This document shows positions 45,765-55,821 of a DNA stretch of 64,000 nt, piece after piece. The stretch lies in contig NZ_JAGGPW010000004.1 of NCBI RefSeq assembly GCF_018613655.1, positions 1,020,627 to 1,084,626 of the forward strand, in the 5' to 3' direction. The DNA is from Planococcus sp. ISL-109 (GTDB lineage: Bacteria; Bacillota; Bacilli; Bacillales_A; Planococcaceae). A program made the position numbers and the translations under genes. The notes beneath the pieces were generated by a model. It was not told the DNA's origin, made no database searches, and worked only from the letters and a program-made list of their open reading frames with translations. Each line of letters starts with the position of its first letter. The stretch's first letter is position 1.

Positions 45765-47369
45765 CTAGAAACCGAAGCGTCTTGTAATGCGTGTAATTCT
45801 TGCGCCTAGCAGCTTCTGTGCCAACCCTGTCTTCAAGCTTAGATAACCGTACACCGCCGCCCCGGCTCCACCGATCAAGACAATGCGGATGATCGACAGG
45901 AATTTATTGTCCATGCCGATGATATAATCCAAACCGTTCATCGCAAAATACACAGTGAGCGCCATAATGGCATTCAATATAAGGATGAGGATGATGCGGC
46001 GGAACACCATTTTCGAGCGGTAGTTCATCGTTTTGGAAATGATGATCATATTCATCGTAATCGCTACGATATAACCGATGATTGTCGCTGCAATCGCGCC
46101 GTCCGTCTCGAACATCATGATAAGCGGTGTGTTCAGCAGCGCCTTCAAGCCAAGGCCAATGAGCAGATTAACGATGATCCATTTCTGCTTATTGATACCC
46201 TGTAAAATCGAAGCCGTCACCGGGAATGCTGCGAATAAAATCGCCACCGGCAAATAATGCGCCAAGATTTCTGAACCGGTGTCGCTCACTTCGTAAAAGA
46301 CATGATACAGCTCATCCGACAGCATCGTCATGCCGATGACCGCAGGCAAAGTCAAGAACAAAATCAATTGAAATGATTGATCCAGCGTTTTCGTCACTTG
46401 CAGATGTTCATTGCGCGTAAAATGCTTCGTAATAAGCGGAATGAGCGCCATCGAGAACCCTGTCGCCAGCATAACCGGAATCATGACCAGTTTATGGGCC
46501 GTCAAATTCAAAATCCCAAGTAAATCTGTTTCCATCAGATTGCCCCCGGCTGCCATCGCACGGTTGAACGTCATCAAATCAATGAACTGGAACAGTGGAT
46601 TGGCGATGCCGAGAAAAATGACCGGAACAGCGTACAGCAAAATCTCTTTGTACATATCACGCAAGCGGACATCGTACGATTCGACTGATGTAGCCAGCAG
46701 TTGATTATATTCCGGCTTCTTTTTGCGCCAGAAATAATAAAGCGTGATAAGTCCACCCAATGCCCCGACAGCGGCCGATAAAACGGCAAATTGAATGGCG
46801 GTTTTCGGTGTGCCGTCGAACAAATAAATGACCGCGAATGCTCCCCCAAGTAAGAAAATAATGCGGACGATCTGTTCGATCAATTGCGAAACCGCAGTCG
46901 GCATCATATAATTATAGCCTTGGAAAAAGCCGCGCCATAAACTCATGAACGGCACAACGATCAATGCGAAACTGACCCAACGGATTGCATCAGCTACATC
47001 GTTCACCGAATAGATCGTCTCATCTTCCGAGATGGTGATGCGTGCAAGCGGCTCCGCCAAAAGATAAAGCGCCAAAAAAGACACGATTCCGGTGACGATC
47101 ATCGTAACTAAGCCGGATCGCAAAAGTCGCCTGCCGGTTTCATAATCGCCGAGTGAATTGTATTTAGCGGTAAACTTCGAAAAGGCGATCGGCGCACCGG
47201 ATATCGCCAGTGCGAGCATCAAGTTATACGGTATGTATGCGTATTGGTAAAGGCCGATATTATCTTCCCCGACCATGCCGTAAAACGGAATGATATAAAT
47301 GACGCCGAGGACTTTCGACAAAAATAAACCTAAAGTTAAAATGGCTGTACCTTTAATTAATGAGGACAT
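45765..47369 (-). CDS. ytgP: MOP-superfamily polysaccharide/lipid II flippase-like protein YtgP
   Basis: A 534-residue integral membrane protein with about 14 helices, opening [33 protein letters not shown]. This is the YtgP/SpoVB branch of the MOP superfamily, one of which acts as lipid II flippase (MurJ) in B. subtilis. The start at 47369 (MSSLIKG) is set by AGGGAGTG. It lies upstream of the pseudouridine synthase gene, as in Bacillus, and divergent from the flavoprotein gene. Confidence 0.93.
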   Translation of the reverse strand: MSSLIKGTAILTLGLFLSKVLGVIYIIPFYGMVGEDNIGLYQYAYIPYNLMLALAISGAPIAFSKFTAKYNSLGDYETGRRLLRSGLVTMIVTGIVSFLALYLLAEPLARITISEDETIYSVNDVADAIRWVSFALIVVPFMSLWRGFFQGYNYMMPTAVSQLIEQIVRIIFLLGGAFAVIYLFDGTPKTAIQFAVLSAAVGALGGLITLYYFWRKKKPEYNQLLATSVESYDVRLRDMYKEILLYAVPVIFLGIANPLFQFIDLMTFNRAMAAGGNLMETDLLGILNLTAHKLVMIPVMLATGFSMALIPLITKHFTRNEHLQVTKTLDQSFQLILFLTLPAVIGMTMLSDELYHVFYEVSDTGSEILAHYLPVAILFAAFPVTASILQGINKQKWIIVNLLIGLGLKALLNTPLIMMFETDGAIAATIIGYIVAITMNMIIISKTMNYRSKMVFRRIILILILNAIMALTVYFAMNGLDYIIGMDNKFLSIIRIVLIGGAGAAVYGYLSLKTGLAQKLLGARITRITRRFGF

Positions 47370-47499
47370 TTTGCACTCCCTGACTTGGTTCAAAATAAAA
47401 ACAATCTACACGATAGTTTACACCTATAGACAAAATTACTCAACGTGTTTTGACTCATCGTGTATACTGAAAAGAAAAACGAAAGTGAGTTTTTATTAT

Positions 47500-48786
47500 A
47501 TGTATGACATCATCATTATCGGCGGAGGCCCTTCCGGCTTGATGGCTTCCATCTCCGCCGCATCAACCGGCAAGCACGTCCTGCTCGTTGAAAAAGGCAA
47601 AAAGCTCGGCAAGAAACTGATCATCTCCGGCGGCGGCCGCTGCAACGTGACGAACCGCCTGCCTTTAGAAGAAATCGTCCGCCACATCCCCGGCAACGGG
47701 CGGTTCATGTACAGCCCATTCTCGGTCTTCAATAATGAAGATATTATCCAATTTTTCGAGAACCTAGGCGTCGCGTTAAAAGAAGAAGACCACGGCCGCA
47801 TGTTCCCGGTTTCAAACCGCGCACAAGACGTCGCTGAAGCGATGTTCCGTGAAATGGACCGTCTCGGTGTGGAAGTGAAACTCGAGTCTCCAGTCAAAAG
47901 CCTGCTGATGGATGACGACAAAGTGACCGGTATCCGGCTTCATTCCGGAGAAGAGTTCGAATCCCTTGCAGTCGTCGTCGCAGTTGGCGGAAAAGCCGTC
48001 CCGCAAACCGGATCAACAGGCGACGGCTATCCGTGGGCTGAAAAAGCGGGGCACACCGTAACCGATTTGTACCCGACAGAAGTTCCGTTATTATCGAATG
48101 AACCTTTCATCAAAAGCCGTGAACTTCAAGGACTTGCACTGCGCGATGTGGCTGTGACCGTTCTCAACAAAAAAGGCAAACCGCTCGTCACCCACCAAAT
48201 GGACATGCTGTTCACTCATTTTGGCCTCAGCGGTCCCGCAATACTGCGCTGCAGTCAGTACGTCGTCAAGGAAATGAAGAAAAACGGCGGCCAAGCCGTC
48301 TCCACGCGCATCAATTCCTTGCCGAGCGATAATGCGGAATCGGCTTTCCAGATGCTTCATAAGCTGATGAAAGACGAACCGAAAAAAGCACTGAAAAATG
48401 TCTGGAAGAGTACAGCTCAGGAACGCTGGCTGCTATTCTTGTTAGAGCGTGCAGAAATCGATCCTCAATTGACCGGTGCGGAATTGCCGTCAGAAAAAGT
48501 GCGGGCACTGGCAAATGAAATGACCGCCTTCACAATGACCGTCTCCGGCACACAGCCGATCGAAAAAGCCTTCGTCACAGGCGGCGGAGTATCGATCAAG
48601 GAAATCGAACCGAAAACGATGGCCTCGAAAAAAAAGCCTGGCTTATTCTTCTGCGGCGAAATCCTCGACATCCACGGCTACACCGGCGGCTATAACATCA
48701 CCTCCGCCCTCGTCACCGGACATGTCGCAGGAAAAAATGCAGCCGAATTCGCCACCAGCTATCAAAGAAAAAGCCCGATCGCTTAA
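47500..48786 (+). CDS. ytfP: NAD(P)/FAD-dependent flavoprotein, HI0933/YtfP family
   Basis: A 428-residue flavoprotein. The FAD dinucleotide motif is [17 protein letters not shown] at the very N terminus; [18 protein letters not shown] and the C-terminal [17 protein letters not shown] are hallmarks of the HI0933 (BaiN-like) family. Substrates are unknown for most members. The ATG at 47500 is chosen because the Rossmann strand begins immediately; the frame is open upstream but into the ytgP start region. The ribosome site (GAAAGTGAG) is weak. Confidence 0.92.
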   Translation: MYDIIIIGGGPSGLMASISAASTGKHVLLVEKGKKLGKKLIISGGGRCNVTNRLPLEEIVRHIPGNGRFMYSPFSVFNNEDIIQFFENLGVALKEEDHGRMFPVSNRAQDVAEAMFREMDRLGVEVKLESPVKSLLMDDDKVTGIRLHSGEEFESLAVVVAVGGKAVPQTGSTGDGYPWAEKAGHTVTDLYPTEVPLLSNEPFIKSRELQGLALRDVAVTVLNKKGKPLVTHQMDMLFTHFGLSGPAILRCSQYVVKEMKKNGGQAVSTRINSLPSDNAESAFQMLHKLMKDEPKKALKNVWKSTAQERWLLFLLERAEIDPQLTGAELPSEKVRALANEMTAFTMTVSGTQPIEKAFVTGGGVSIKEIEPKTMASKKKPGLFFCGEILDIHGYTGGYNITSALVTGHVAGKNAAEFATSYQRKSPIA

Positions 48787-48806
48787 GTGATCGGGCTTTT
48801 TTTCTA
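48768..48806 (+). terminator. Intrinsic terminator after ytfP
   Basis: A 13-bp stem (AAAAAGCCCGATC / GATCGGGCTTTTT) spans the stop codon and ends in a long T run. Confidence 0.92.
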
Positions 48807-48882
48807 TGGAATGAAGTTACTAAACAGCTGGAGTCTGGGTGTGACAATTTGAAATGGTTTTAGTTTTTGATCGCGATCGCCC

Positions 48883-49035
48883 AACTATCCGCAACCTCGC
48901 TTTGGGTTGGCCTCTTGCAGTGAGCCAGGAAAACCGTCTGTCTCCCTGCATCGGCTCACCCGTAAACGCGAGGCTGCTTTTAGATTTCATTGGTTCAAGC
49001 GAGTGAGTTATATCTGCTTCTGTATAATTCATCCG
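48883..49035. repeat. 153-bp structured direct repeat, copy 1
   Basis: This aligns without gaps to 49125-49277 with 29 differences over 153 bases (about 81% identity). It contains an outer stem CCTCGC / GCGAGG and an inner stem GCAGTGAG / CTCCCTGC. The last 25 bases are identical in both copies and include TATAAT. The minus strand is open through this copy, but the frame is broken by two stops in the second copy, so a protein is unlikely. No known family is recognised. Confidence 0.8.
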
Positions 49036-49124
49036 TTTTTGGGTATGTCGCTTAGCTAGTGTAATGAATATAGAGCTAAAGTTTGAATGTGGAAATATTG
49101 AGCTGTTCATTTCCGGCACCAGCT

Positions 49125-49277
49125 GAATATCCGCAGCCTCGCTTGGGGTTGAGCTTTCGCAGTAAGCCAGGAAGAACACCTGTCTTACTGCTTCGCTTCA
49201 CCCGTAAGCGCGAGTCAGCTTTTCATTTTCATTGAATCAAGCGAGTAAGGTGTATCTGCTTCTGTATAATTCATCCG
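49125..49277. repeat. 153-bp structured direct repeat, copy 2
   Basis: The second copy lies 242 bases downstream of the first, in the same orientation. The inner stem is perfect here (GCAGTAAG, 49159-49166, with CTTACTGC, 49184-49191). Relative to copy 1 one pair has changed from G-C to A-T, a compensatory change that supports a selected hairpin. The outer stem keeps five of six pairs. Confidence 0.8.
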
Positions 49278-49485
49278 CCTTCAAAAAATATGTTTTCATC
49301 CAGGAGAGAGACAATCGCTTCCTGGGAAGTGGCATCTGGCAATAGTCTGCTAGATTCAAGAGTCTATTATATAGTAGGTTGGATTAATGACTACATAATC
49401 GTTTTTCTTTATTAAATAAACTTTAATGCCTTGTAAATTTCCACACCCCATTTCTAGTGGATTGGAATAATATTCATTACTCTAA
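49278..49485. other. AT-rich spacer without recognised feature
   Basis: About 200 AT-rich bases between the 153-bp repeats and the GC-rich element. I see no gene, strong promoter or hairpin in it. Confidence 0.5.
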
Positions 49486-49589
49486 ACTTGGAGACGGAGC
49501 GGAAGAGGCCGACGCCTGGGGGACCGTGCGGCACATTTGTCTCGACGCCCGCCCCCGGCAAGCGTGCCCCTGCAGCGCAGTCTCAAAGT
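49486..49589. repeat. GC-rich intergenic element with terminal inverted repeats
   Basis: A compact segment of about 104 bases, far richer in GC than its AT-rich surroundings, is bounded by ACTTGGAGAC and GTCTCAAAGT, which pair at 9 of 10 positions. Internally TGGGGG faces GCCCCCG. The pattern (GAGAC...GTCTC ends, CCCCCGG-AAGCG core, GCAGCGC near the end) resembles GC-rich intergenic repeats common in Bacillus genomes, but I cannot confirm the family. An open frame across it reads as low-quality Pro-rich sequence and is not called. Confidence 0.6.
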
Positions 49590-49676
49590 ACAAGTTCTTT
49601 AAACTTGAACATTAAGCATCCGGTTGAAGCGCAATCCCCTCCACTCCACTATTCAATTACAAAGTTTCCACCAAAA

Positions 49677-49704
49677 AAAGCCGCCAAGAATCCCCGGCGG
49701 CTTT
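49677..49704 (-). terminator. Intrinsic terminator after leuS
   Basis: A 9-bp stem (AAAGCCGCC / GGCGGCTTT) with a 10-base loop, followed by a T run on the minus strand. Confidence 0.9.
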
Positions 49705-49712
49705 CATCTTTC

Positions 49713-52124
49713 TTATCCTACAACGATATTGACCAGTTTCCCTGGAATGGCGATGACTTTTCGCACTTGCTTACCTTCTGCCGCTTTTTGAACGTGTTCA
49801 TCGTTCAATGCCGCAGCTTCGAGCTGTTCTTTCGTGCTGTCTTTCGCCACGACCAATTTGCTGCGGACTTTGCCGTTCACTTGGATGACGATTTCGATCT
49901 CATCATCGATCAGCTTCGACTCGTCAAACGTCGGCCACGCTTCATACGTCACCGTCTCGCTATGGCCCAGTTTGTTCCAAAGCTCTTCCGCTATATGCGG
50001 TGCTATCGGCGACAGCATCTTCACAAAGCCTTCAATATATTCTTTCGGCAAGCTCTCCGCCTTATACGATTCGTTGATGAATACCATCATCTGCGAAATC
50101 GCTGTGTTAAAGCGCAGGCCATCGAAGTCCTCGCTCACTTTCTTGACTGTCTGGTGATAAACTTTCTCCATCGAGCCGTCATTGTGCTCCGTGACTTTTC
50201 TTGAGGTCACTCCGTCTTCGATCAGCAAACGCCAGATGCGGTCAAGGAAGCGGCGGGATCCGTCAAGGCCGTTTGTCGACCAGGCGATGGACGCTTCTAA
50301 AGGACCCATGAACATCTCGTACATACGCAGCGTATCCGCTCCGTGGCTTTCGATGATCTGGTCCGGGTTGACGACATTGCCTTTGGATTTCGACATTTTC
50401 TCGTTGCCTTCGCCGAGGATCATCCCTTGGTTGAACAATTTCTGGAATGGTTCTTTGGTCGGCACAACGCCAAGGTCATAAAGCACTTTATGCCAGAAAC
50501 GCGCATACAATAAGTGAAGAACGGCGTGTTCCGCACCGCCGATATAAACATCGACCGGCAACCAGCGTTTCAATAGTTCCGGATCTGCGAGCATATCTTC
50601 ATTTGTCGGATCGATAAAGCGCAAATAATACCAGCAACTGCCGGCCCATTGCGGCATCGTGTTCGTCTCGCGACGGCCTTTCATGCCAGTTTCTGGATGG
50701 ACAACATTGACCCATTCCTCGATATTAGCGAGTGGAGATTCGCCTGTGCCACTCGGTTTGATGTCTTGAGTGACCGGCAGTTCAAGCGGCAAATCTGCAT
50801 CGTCTACTGGTGTCATCGTGCCGTCTTCCCAGTGGATGATCGGGATCGGCTCGCCCCAATAGCGCTGGCGGCTGAACAGCCAATCGCGAAGGCGGTAGGT
50901 GATCTTTTTCTCGCCGACACCTTCGCTCTCGAGCCAGTCGATTGCTTTTTGGATCGCTGCAGTTTTGTTCAAGCCGTTCAGGAAATCAGAATTGATCAAT
51001 TCCCCGTCGCCTGCGTAAGCTTCTTGCGCGACATTGCCGCCTGAGACGACTTCGACGATTGGTAATTCAAACTGCTTGGCGAATTCATAGTCGCGCTCAT
51101 CGTGTGCCGGCACGGCCATGATGGCACCCGTTCCGTAAGTGGCAAGAACGTAATCTGCGATCCAAATCGGCATTTTTTCGCCGCTTGCCGGATTGATCGC
51201 ATAAGCCCCGGTAAAGACGCCTGATTTGTCTTTTGCCAGGTCGGTGCGTTCCAAGTCACTCTTCGTTTTCACTTTGTCGATATAGGCTTCTACAGCTTCA
51301 CGTTGTCCTGACGCTGTAATTTCACCGACCAATTTATGTTCCGGTGCAAGAACTGCATAAGTTGCTCCGAAAATCGTATCCGGGCGCGTCGTGAATGCGC
51401 GGAAAGAATGTTCGGTCCCATCGATGTGGAACTCGAGCTCCGCCCCTTCGGATTTGCCGATCCAGTTGCGCTGCATGTCTTTCAAGCTTTCCGGCCAGTC
51501 GAGTTCATTCAAGTCTTCCAGCAAACGGTCTGCGTATTCGGTGATCCGCAGCACCCATTGGCGCATCGGGCGGCGTTCGACCGGATGTCCCCCGCGCTCG
51601 GATAGCCCGTCGATCACTTCTTCGTTTGCGAGGACCGTGCCAAGTGCCGGGCACCAGTTGACTGCCACTTCATCGACATATGCCAAGCCTTTATTATAAA
51701 GCTGGATAAAGATCCATTGCGTCCATTTATAATAACCCGGATCGGTCGTGTTGATTTCGCGGTCCCAATCGTACGAAAAACCGAGCTCCTGGATTTGGCG
51801 TTTGAACGTCGCGATGTTTTTCGCCGTGAATTCCGCCGGATCGTTTCCGGTATCGAGTGCATATTGCTCTGCCGGCAGGCCGAATGCATCCCAGCCCATC
51901 GGATGAAGCACGTCATAGCCTTGCATACGTTTTTGGCGGCTCAAAATATCCGTCGCCGTGTAGCCTTCCGGATGCCCGACGTGAAGTCCTGCGCCTGATG
52001 GGTATGGGAACATATCGAGCGCATAGAATTTTTCTTTGCCCGGCGTATTTTCCGTTTTGAAGGTTTTGTTTTCTTGCCAGTGATGCTGCCATTTCTTTTC
52101 AATTTCTTTGTGATTAAAAGACAT
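49713..52124 (-). CDS. leuS: Leucyl-tRNA synthetase
   Basis: Charges tRNA-Leu with leucine. The 803-residue class I synthetase has the HIGH motif as HVGH at 48-51 ([11 protein letters not shown]) and KMSKS near 575-579 ([13 protein letters not shown]). A CP1 editing domain (about 220-410) contains the [12 protein letters not shown] and [15 protein letters not shown] motifs for clearing mischarged tRNA. The ATG follows AGAGGAGGAAATAGGAA. It is controlled by a Leu-specific T-box. Confidence 0.98.
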   Translation of the reverse strand: MSFNHKEIEKKWQHHWQENKTFKTENTPGKEKFYALDMFPYPSGAGLHVGHPEGYTATDILSRQKRMQGYDVLHPMGWDAFGLPAEQYALDTGNDPAEFTAKNIATFKRQIQELGFSYDWDREINTTDPGYYKWTQWIFIQLYNKGLAYVDEVAVNWCPALGTVLANEEVIDGLSERGGHPVERRPMRQWVLRITEYADRLLEDLNELDWPESLKDMQRNWIGKSEGAELEFHIDGTEHSFRAFTTRPDTIFGATYAVLAPEHKLVGEITASGQREAVEAYIDKVKTKSDLERTDLAKDKSGVFTGAYAINPASGEKMPIWIADYVLATYGTGAIMAVPAHDERDYEFAKQFELPIVEVVSGGNVAQEAYAGDGELINSDFLNGLNKTAAIQKAIDWLESEGVGEKKITYRLRDWLFSRQRYWGEPIPIIHWEDGTMTPVDDADLPLELPVTQDIKPSGTGESPLANIEEWVNVVHPETGMKGRRETNTMPQWAGSCWYYLRFIDPTNEDMLADPELLKRWLPVDVYIGGAEHAVLHLLYARFWHKVLYDLGVVPTKEPFQKLFNQGMILGEGNEKMSKSKGNVVNPDQIIESHGADTLRMYEMFMGPLEASIAWSTNGLDGSRRFLDRIWRLLIEDGVTSRKVTEHNDGSMEKVYHQTVKKVSEDFDGLRFNTAISQMMVFINESYKAESLPKEYIEGFVKMLSPIAPHIAEELWNKLGHSETVTYEAWPTFDESKLIDDEIEIVIQVNGKVRSKLVVAKDSTKEQLEAAALNDEHVQKAAEGKQVRKVIAIPGKLVNIVVG

Positions 52125-52184
52125 TTCCTATTTCCTCCTCTAAATACAAGCGGGATGTCCGCTAGCGACGCGTAGTTTTCAGCA

Positions 52185-52411
52185 AAATAAAAAATCCCGT
52201 CCCTTAACTGAATAAGGGACGGGATTTTCCCGCGGTACCACCCAAATTAGCGATCGCTCGCTCAACTTGATTCCTTAACGCGGAAAACGGCGCAGTTTTG
52301 CGCGGACTCCAAGGCGAGTTCAATCATTCTGCATACCGACTCACACCACCCACCGGCTCTCTTTGCTGCATGAATTGATCTACTGCTCCTCTTCACGGCC
52401 ATTTGCTATTA
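52185..52411 (-). ncRNA. T-box leader of leuS (Leu specifier)
   Basis: On the minus strand the stem I distal signature GAGAGCCGGTGGGTGGTG is followed by the specifier CTC (52316-52318, in TTGAACTCGCC), the T-box GGGTGGTACC (52234-52243), and a perfect 16-bp terminator stem (52191-52228). The CTC codon fits leucine and the downstream leuS gene. Confidence 0.96.
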
Positions 52412-52417
52412 ATATTC

Positions 52418-52446
52418 ATTTTAGCTGAGCATCTGCAGTTATGCAA
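52418..52446 (-). promoter_or_regulatory. Promoter of the leuS T-box transcript
   Basis: TTGCAT and TAAAAT are separated by 17 bases on the minus strand, directly upstream of the T-box leader. Confidence 0.6.
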
Positions 52447-52450
52447 TAGC

Positions 52451-53104
52451 TCAGTATACTTTGACGCTGTCCGTATCGAGTGCAGCCTCTGTTGCAGCTA
52501 CGACCTCATCGACGCTATGGCCTTCGAATACTTCTTTCAGGACAAGTCCGGAATCGGTCACTTCAATTACTGCACGTTCTGTGATGATCAAATTGACGAC
52601 CGCTTTGCCGGTCAGCGGCAATTCGCACGCTTTTTTGATTTTCGCTGAACCGTCTTTAGAGACATGATCCATAATGACAATGACTTTCTTCGCGCCGTGG
52701 ACCAAATCCATCGCGCCGCCCATGCCTTTGATCATTTTCCCTGGAATCATCCAGTTCGCAAGGTCGCCGTTTTCTGCCACTTCCATGCCGCCGAGTATCG
52801 CGACATCGATATGTCCCCCGCGGATCATCGCGAATGACTCAGCGCTCGTAAAGAAAGAAGATCCCGGAATGGTCGTGACGGTTTCTTTTCCTGCATTGAT
52901 CAAATCGGGGTCGACTTGGTCTTCTGTCGGATAAGGCCCGATGCCGAGCAATCCGTTTTCAGACTGCAAGACGACTTGTTTGTTATCGGAAATGAAGTTT
53001 GCGACAAGCGTCGGCATGCCGATTCCGAGATTGACGTAATCTCCATCTTTAATTTCTTTTTCCGCACGTTTTGCGATTCGTTCTCTGATAGCTTGTTTGT
53101 CCAC
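52451..53104 (-). CDS. scoB: 3-oxoacid CoA-transferase subunit B
   Basis: The beta subunit of a succinyl-CoA:3-oxoacid (acetoacetate) CoA-transferase, which moves CoA between acyl groups. The 217-residue protein has [13 protein letters not shown] (25-37) and the catalytic glutamate Glu49 in [10 protein letters not shown], which forms the thioester intermediate. It lies 18 bases after scoA with a AAGGGCGGGG ribosome site, forming a two-gene operon. The exact acyl substrate is inferred from the family. Confidence 0.94.
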   Translation of the reverse strand: MDKQAIRERIAKRAEKEIKDGDYVNLGIGMPTLVANFISDNKQVVLQSENGLLGIGPYPTEDQVDPDLINAGKETVTTIPGSSFFTSAESFAMIRGGHIDVAILGGMEVAENGDLANWMIPGKMIKGMGGAMDLVHGAKKVIVIMDHVSKDGSAKIKKACELPLTGKAVVNLIITERAVIEVTDSGLVLKEVFEGHSVDEVVAATEAALDTDSVKVY

Positions 53105-53122
53105 TTTAGTCCCCGCCCTTTC

Positions 53123-53809
53123 TTATCGCGTCGTCAAACGCTCGATTCGTTTTTCCTGGTCTGCCTGCAGCAAGCCTTGCACGTAAATGCTCGGTGTCTG
53201 CACGTGGTTCGGATCGATGTCGCCGACTTCCACAATGTGCTCCACTTCCGCAATCGTCACTTTCCCGGCAGCAGCTGCCAGCGGGTTAAAGTTTTGCGCT
53301 GTTTTGTTATAGACAAGATTGCCCATTTTATCTGCCGTATGCGCACGGACCAGAGAAAAATCAGCTTTCAAAGCCAGTTCCAGGACATATTCCTTGCCGT
53401 CGAATTCGCGGATTTCTTTGCCTTCCGCAATGATCGTCCCGACTCCTGCCGGTGTAAAGAATGCCGGTATTCCGGCTCCGCCTGCGCGCATTTTTTCAGC
53501 GAGCGTGCCTTGCGGCGTCAATTCGACCTCGATTTCGCCGGATAGTACTTGCCGTTCGAACTCTTTATTTTCACCGACATATGAGCCGATCATTTTTTTT
53601 ATTTGCTTGTTTTTCAGCAGCAAACCGAGTCCCCATTCGTCCACTCCACAGTTATTGGAAATAATCGTCAGGTCTGTTACCCCTTTATCGACGAGCGCTA
53701 AAATCAGCTGCTCTGGTATGCCGACCAGGCCAAAACCTCCTACCATAATTGTAGCGCCATCTTGTATCGGTTCGACTGCCTCTTTAGCAGAATTGTAAAT
53801 CGATTTCAT
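53123..53809 (-). CDS. scoA: 3-oxoacid CoA-transferase subunit A
   Basis: The alpha subunit (228 residues) of the CoA-transferase, with the glycine-rich CoA-binding motif GGFGLVGIPEQLI (about 24-36) and ISNNCGVDEWGLGLLL. Together with ScoB it lets the cell use acetoacetate or transfer CoA in fatty-acid and ketone metabolism. It is the first gene of scoAB; the ATG follows GAAGGGGGCAAAC. A cre-like site lies 44 bases upstream, suggesting catabolite repression. Confidence 0.94.
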   Translation of the reverse strand: MKSIYNSAKEAVEPIQDGATIMVGGFGLVGIPEQLILALVDKGVTDLTIISNNCGVDEWGLGLLLKNKQIKKMIGSYVGENKEFERQVLSGEIEVELTPQGTLAEKMRAGGAGIPAFFTPAGVGTIIAEGKEIREFDGKEYVLELALKADFSLVRAHTADKMGNLVYNKTAQNFNPLAAAAGKVTIAEVEHIVEVGDIDPNHVQTPSIYVQGLLQADQEKRIERLTTR

Positions 53810-53852
53810 CGAAAGTTTGCCCCCTTCGCAACATTAACTGAATTTTTATTCA

Positions 53853-53867
53853 ATAAAACGCTTCCAT
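53853..53867. promoter_or_regulatory. Putative CcpA cre site upstream of scoA
   Basis: On the minus strand ATGGAAGCGTTTTAT has one mismatch to WTGNAANCGNWNNCW. It lies 44-58 bases before the scoA ATG, where it could block or overlap the promoter. Confidence 0.4.
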
Positions 53868-53985
53868 AAACAATTTAACCAAAAGTTGATGGGAAACGCA
53901 ACAATGACAATGGTCGCACGATTCGATTTGCTCGCCTTTTTGGTAGCTGCTGCATGCTATAATGGCTCATAAGGAGTGGGTTTAT

Positions 53986-54939
53986 ATGGACAATCAATTG
54001 CCGTTTCCAAGTGACGGGAAACGATATTATACATGGAATCGCCATTTGCGCGAACAGTTCGGCCATAAAGTGATGAAAATCTCACTAGATGCCGGGTTTG
54101 ATTGCCCGAACCGCGACGGCACCGTCGCTTTCGGTGGCTGCACCTTTTGTTCTGTCGCTGGGTCCGGGGATTTTGCCGGGGACCGCGTTGATCCGATTCC
54201 GGTACAATTCGAACAAGTGAAAACAACTATGCATCGCAAATGGAAAGACGCCAAATACATCGCCTATTTCCAGGCGTATACGAATACCCATGCCCCGATC
54301 GACGTCATCAAGAAACAGTTCGAAGCGGCGCTTGCTCAAGAAAATGTCGTCGGTATCAGCATCGGGACACGTCCCGACTGTTTGCCTGATGAAGTCGTCG
54401 AATACTTGGCGGAGCTCAATGAACGCACGTATTTATGGGTGGAACTCGGGCTTCAGACTGTCCACGAACGGACGGCGCTGCTCATCAACCGTGCGCATGA
54501 TTTCGAGACCTACAAACAAGGCGTCGAGAAACTGCGGGCACACAGCATCAATGTTTGCAGCCATATCATCAACGGCTTACCGCTCGAAGACAGAAGCATG
54601 ATGATGGAAACCGCACAGACAGTGGCGAAGCTAGACGTGCAAGGAATCAAGATCCATCTGTTGCATTTATTGAACGGTACGCCGATGGTCAAGCAATACG
54701 AAAAAGGTTTGGTCGAATTCATGGAAAAAGAAGCGTATATCCAGCTCGTCGCCGACCAGCTTGAAATCATCCCCCCTAGCATGGTCGTCCAGCGCATCAC
54801 CGGGGACGGCCCGATCGATTTGATGATTGGCCCGATGTGGAGCACGAATAAATGGGAAGTGTTGAACGGCATCGATGCAGAACTAGAAACGCGCAGCAGC
54901 TGGCAAGGAAAACGGTTTGCCGGGAGCGCGAAAATATGA
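53986..54939 (+). CDS. mnmL: Radical SAM protein MnmL (YtqA)
   Basis: A 317-residue radical SAM protein of the YtqA/YhcC family. Cluster cysteines are Cys40, Cys52 and Cys55 (FDCPNRDGTVAFGGCTFCS), with the wider first spacing of this family. In B. subtilis YtqA (MnmL) works with YtqB (MnmM) to turn cmnm5(s2)U into mnm5(s2)U at the tRNA wobble position. The ATG at 53986 follows AAGGAGTGG; the frame opens slightly earlier but without a ribosome site. It overlaps mnmM by four bases. Confidence 0.92.
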   Translation: MDNQLPFPSDGKRYYTWNRHLREQFGHKVMKISLDAGFDCPNRDGTVAFGGCTFCSVAGSGDFAGDRVDPIPVQFEQVKTTMHRKWKDAKYIAYFQAYTNTHAPIDVIKKQFEAALAQENVVGISIGTRPDCLPDEVVEYLAELNERTYLWVELGLQTVHERTALLINRAHDFETYKQGVEKLRAHSINVCSHIINGLPLEDRSMMMETAQTVAKLDVQGIKIHLLHLLNGTPMVKQYEKGLVEFMEKEAYIQLVADQLEIIPPSMVVQRITGDGPIDLMIGPMWSTNKWEVLNGIDAELETRSSWQGKRFAGSAKI

Positions 54940-55520
54940 CCTTGCAGCGCTTATTGCCGTTTACCAAATCCCTGCTCGAGCAGGTCGTGCATCCCGGCGA
55001 CATCGTCGTGGACGCCACTGCCGGAAACGGCCACGATACGCAGTTTTTGGCTGGACTGACCGGTGACACCGGAAAAGTCTATGCGTTTGATATCCAGCAA
55101 CAAGCAGTCGAAGCGACCAGAAAGCGTGTCGGAGCATCTCCACATGTCGAATTGATCCACGACAGCCACGCGAAAATCGACCATTACGTGAAAGAATCGA
55201 TTTCAGCGGCGGTCTTCAATCTCGGCTATTTGCCAAAAGGCGACCATGCCATCATCACAACAGCAGTGAGCACCTTGCAGGCGATCGGGCAATGTTTGGA
55301 GCGCTCAAAAGTGGGCGGCTTGGTGCTGGTAGTCATTTATTCAGGCCACAAAGGCGGCAGCGGAGAGCGCGATGCTGTGATGGAGTACGTGAAAGAATTG
55401 CCACAAGCTCAATTCGACGTCCTAAAATACGAATTCATCAACAAAAAGCATGAACCGCCTTTTTTAGTGGCGATCGAGAAAAAGAAGCAGCATAGTTTTC
55501 AGAAAGACAGCAGACTTTAA
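54936..55520 (+). CDS. mnmM: tRNA 5-aminomethyl-2-thiouridine methyltransferase MnmM (YtqB)
   Basis: A 194-residue SAM-dependent methyltransferase with motif I VDATAGNGHDTQFLA (about 25-39) and the conserved FNLGYLPKGDH loop. The B. subtilis homologue YtqB (MnmM) methylates nm5(s2)U to mnm5(s2)U. The ATG overlaps the mnmL stop (ATGA), so the two are translationally coupled, which fits consecutive steps of one tRNA modification. Length equals that of YtqB. Confidence 0.93.
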   Translation: MTLQRLLPFTKSLLEQVVHPGDIVVDATAGNGHDTQFLAGLTGDTGKVYAFDIQQQAVEATRKRVGASPHVELIHDSHAKIDHYVKESISAAVFNLGYLPKGDHAIITTAVSTLQAIGQCLERSKVGGLVLVVIYSGHKGGSGERDAVMEYVKELPQAQFDVLKYEFINKKHEPPFLVAIEKKKQHSFQKDSRL

Positions 55521-55542
55521 TCTAGTCTGCTGTCTTTTTCTA
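55503..55542 (+). terminator. Intrinsic terminator after mnmM
   Basis: A perfect 14-bp stem (AAAGACAGCAGACT / AGTCTGCTGTCTTT) overlaps the stop codon and is followed by a T run. Confidence 0.92.
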
Positions 55543-55821
55543 TAGATTACGGATAGCGCCTTCCCTTTTTTCAAATTACATCACATGCTTATTCATGATT
55601 TCAACCACTTCCGCTAAGCCCATCCCTGAAATTATATTATTCAAGTTTCAATAGAACATTTTACGAAATATCCGCTTTTTCGATTATGAAATTATAATGC
55701 ATTAATCTGCATTCAAATCCATCTTTAATTAACGGAATATTTAAACTATAACGAATGGGATATATCTATTCGCAGTTCTACCTTACGTTTGTCTTTCAAA
55801 ACGAGTAAAGGGGGGAATTAC

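Noticed and set aside
48820-49179. 119-codon minus-strand open frame across copy 1 of the 153-bp repeat
   Set aside because: The homologous frame in copy 2 carries two stops, differences are not concentrated at third codon positions, and no ribosome site or family is visible.
49488-49710. Plus-strand frame starting METERKRPTPGGP over the GC-rich element
   Set aside because: It runs on antisense into leuS and has low-complexity Pro/Arg composition; the nucleotide inverted repeats explain the sequence better.
55576-55645. Short minus-strand fragment reading SGMGLAEVVEIMNKHVM before a stop
   Set aside because: It looks coding-like but is closed by a stop only 22 codons upstream and has no recognised family; at most a gene remnant.
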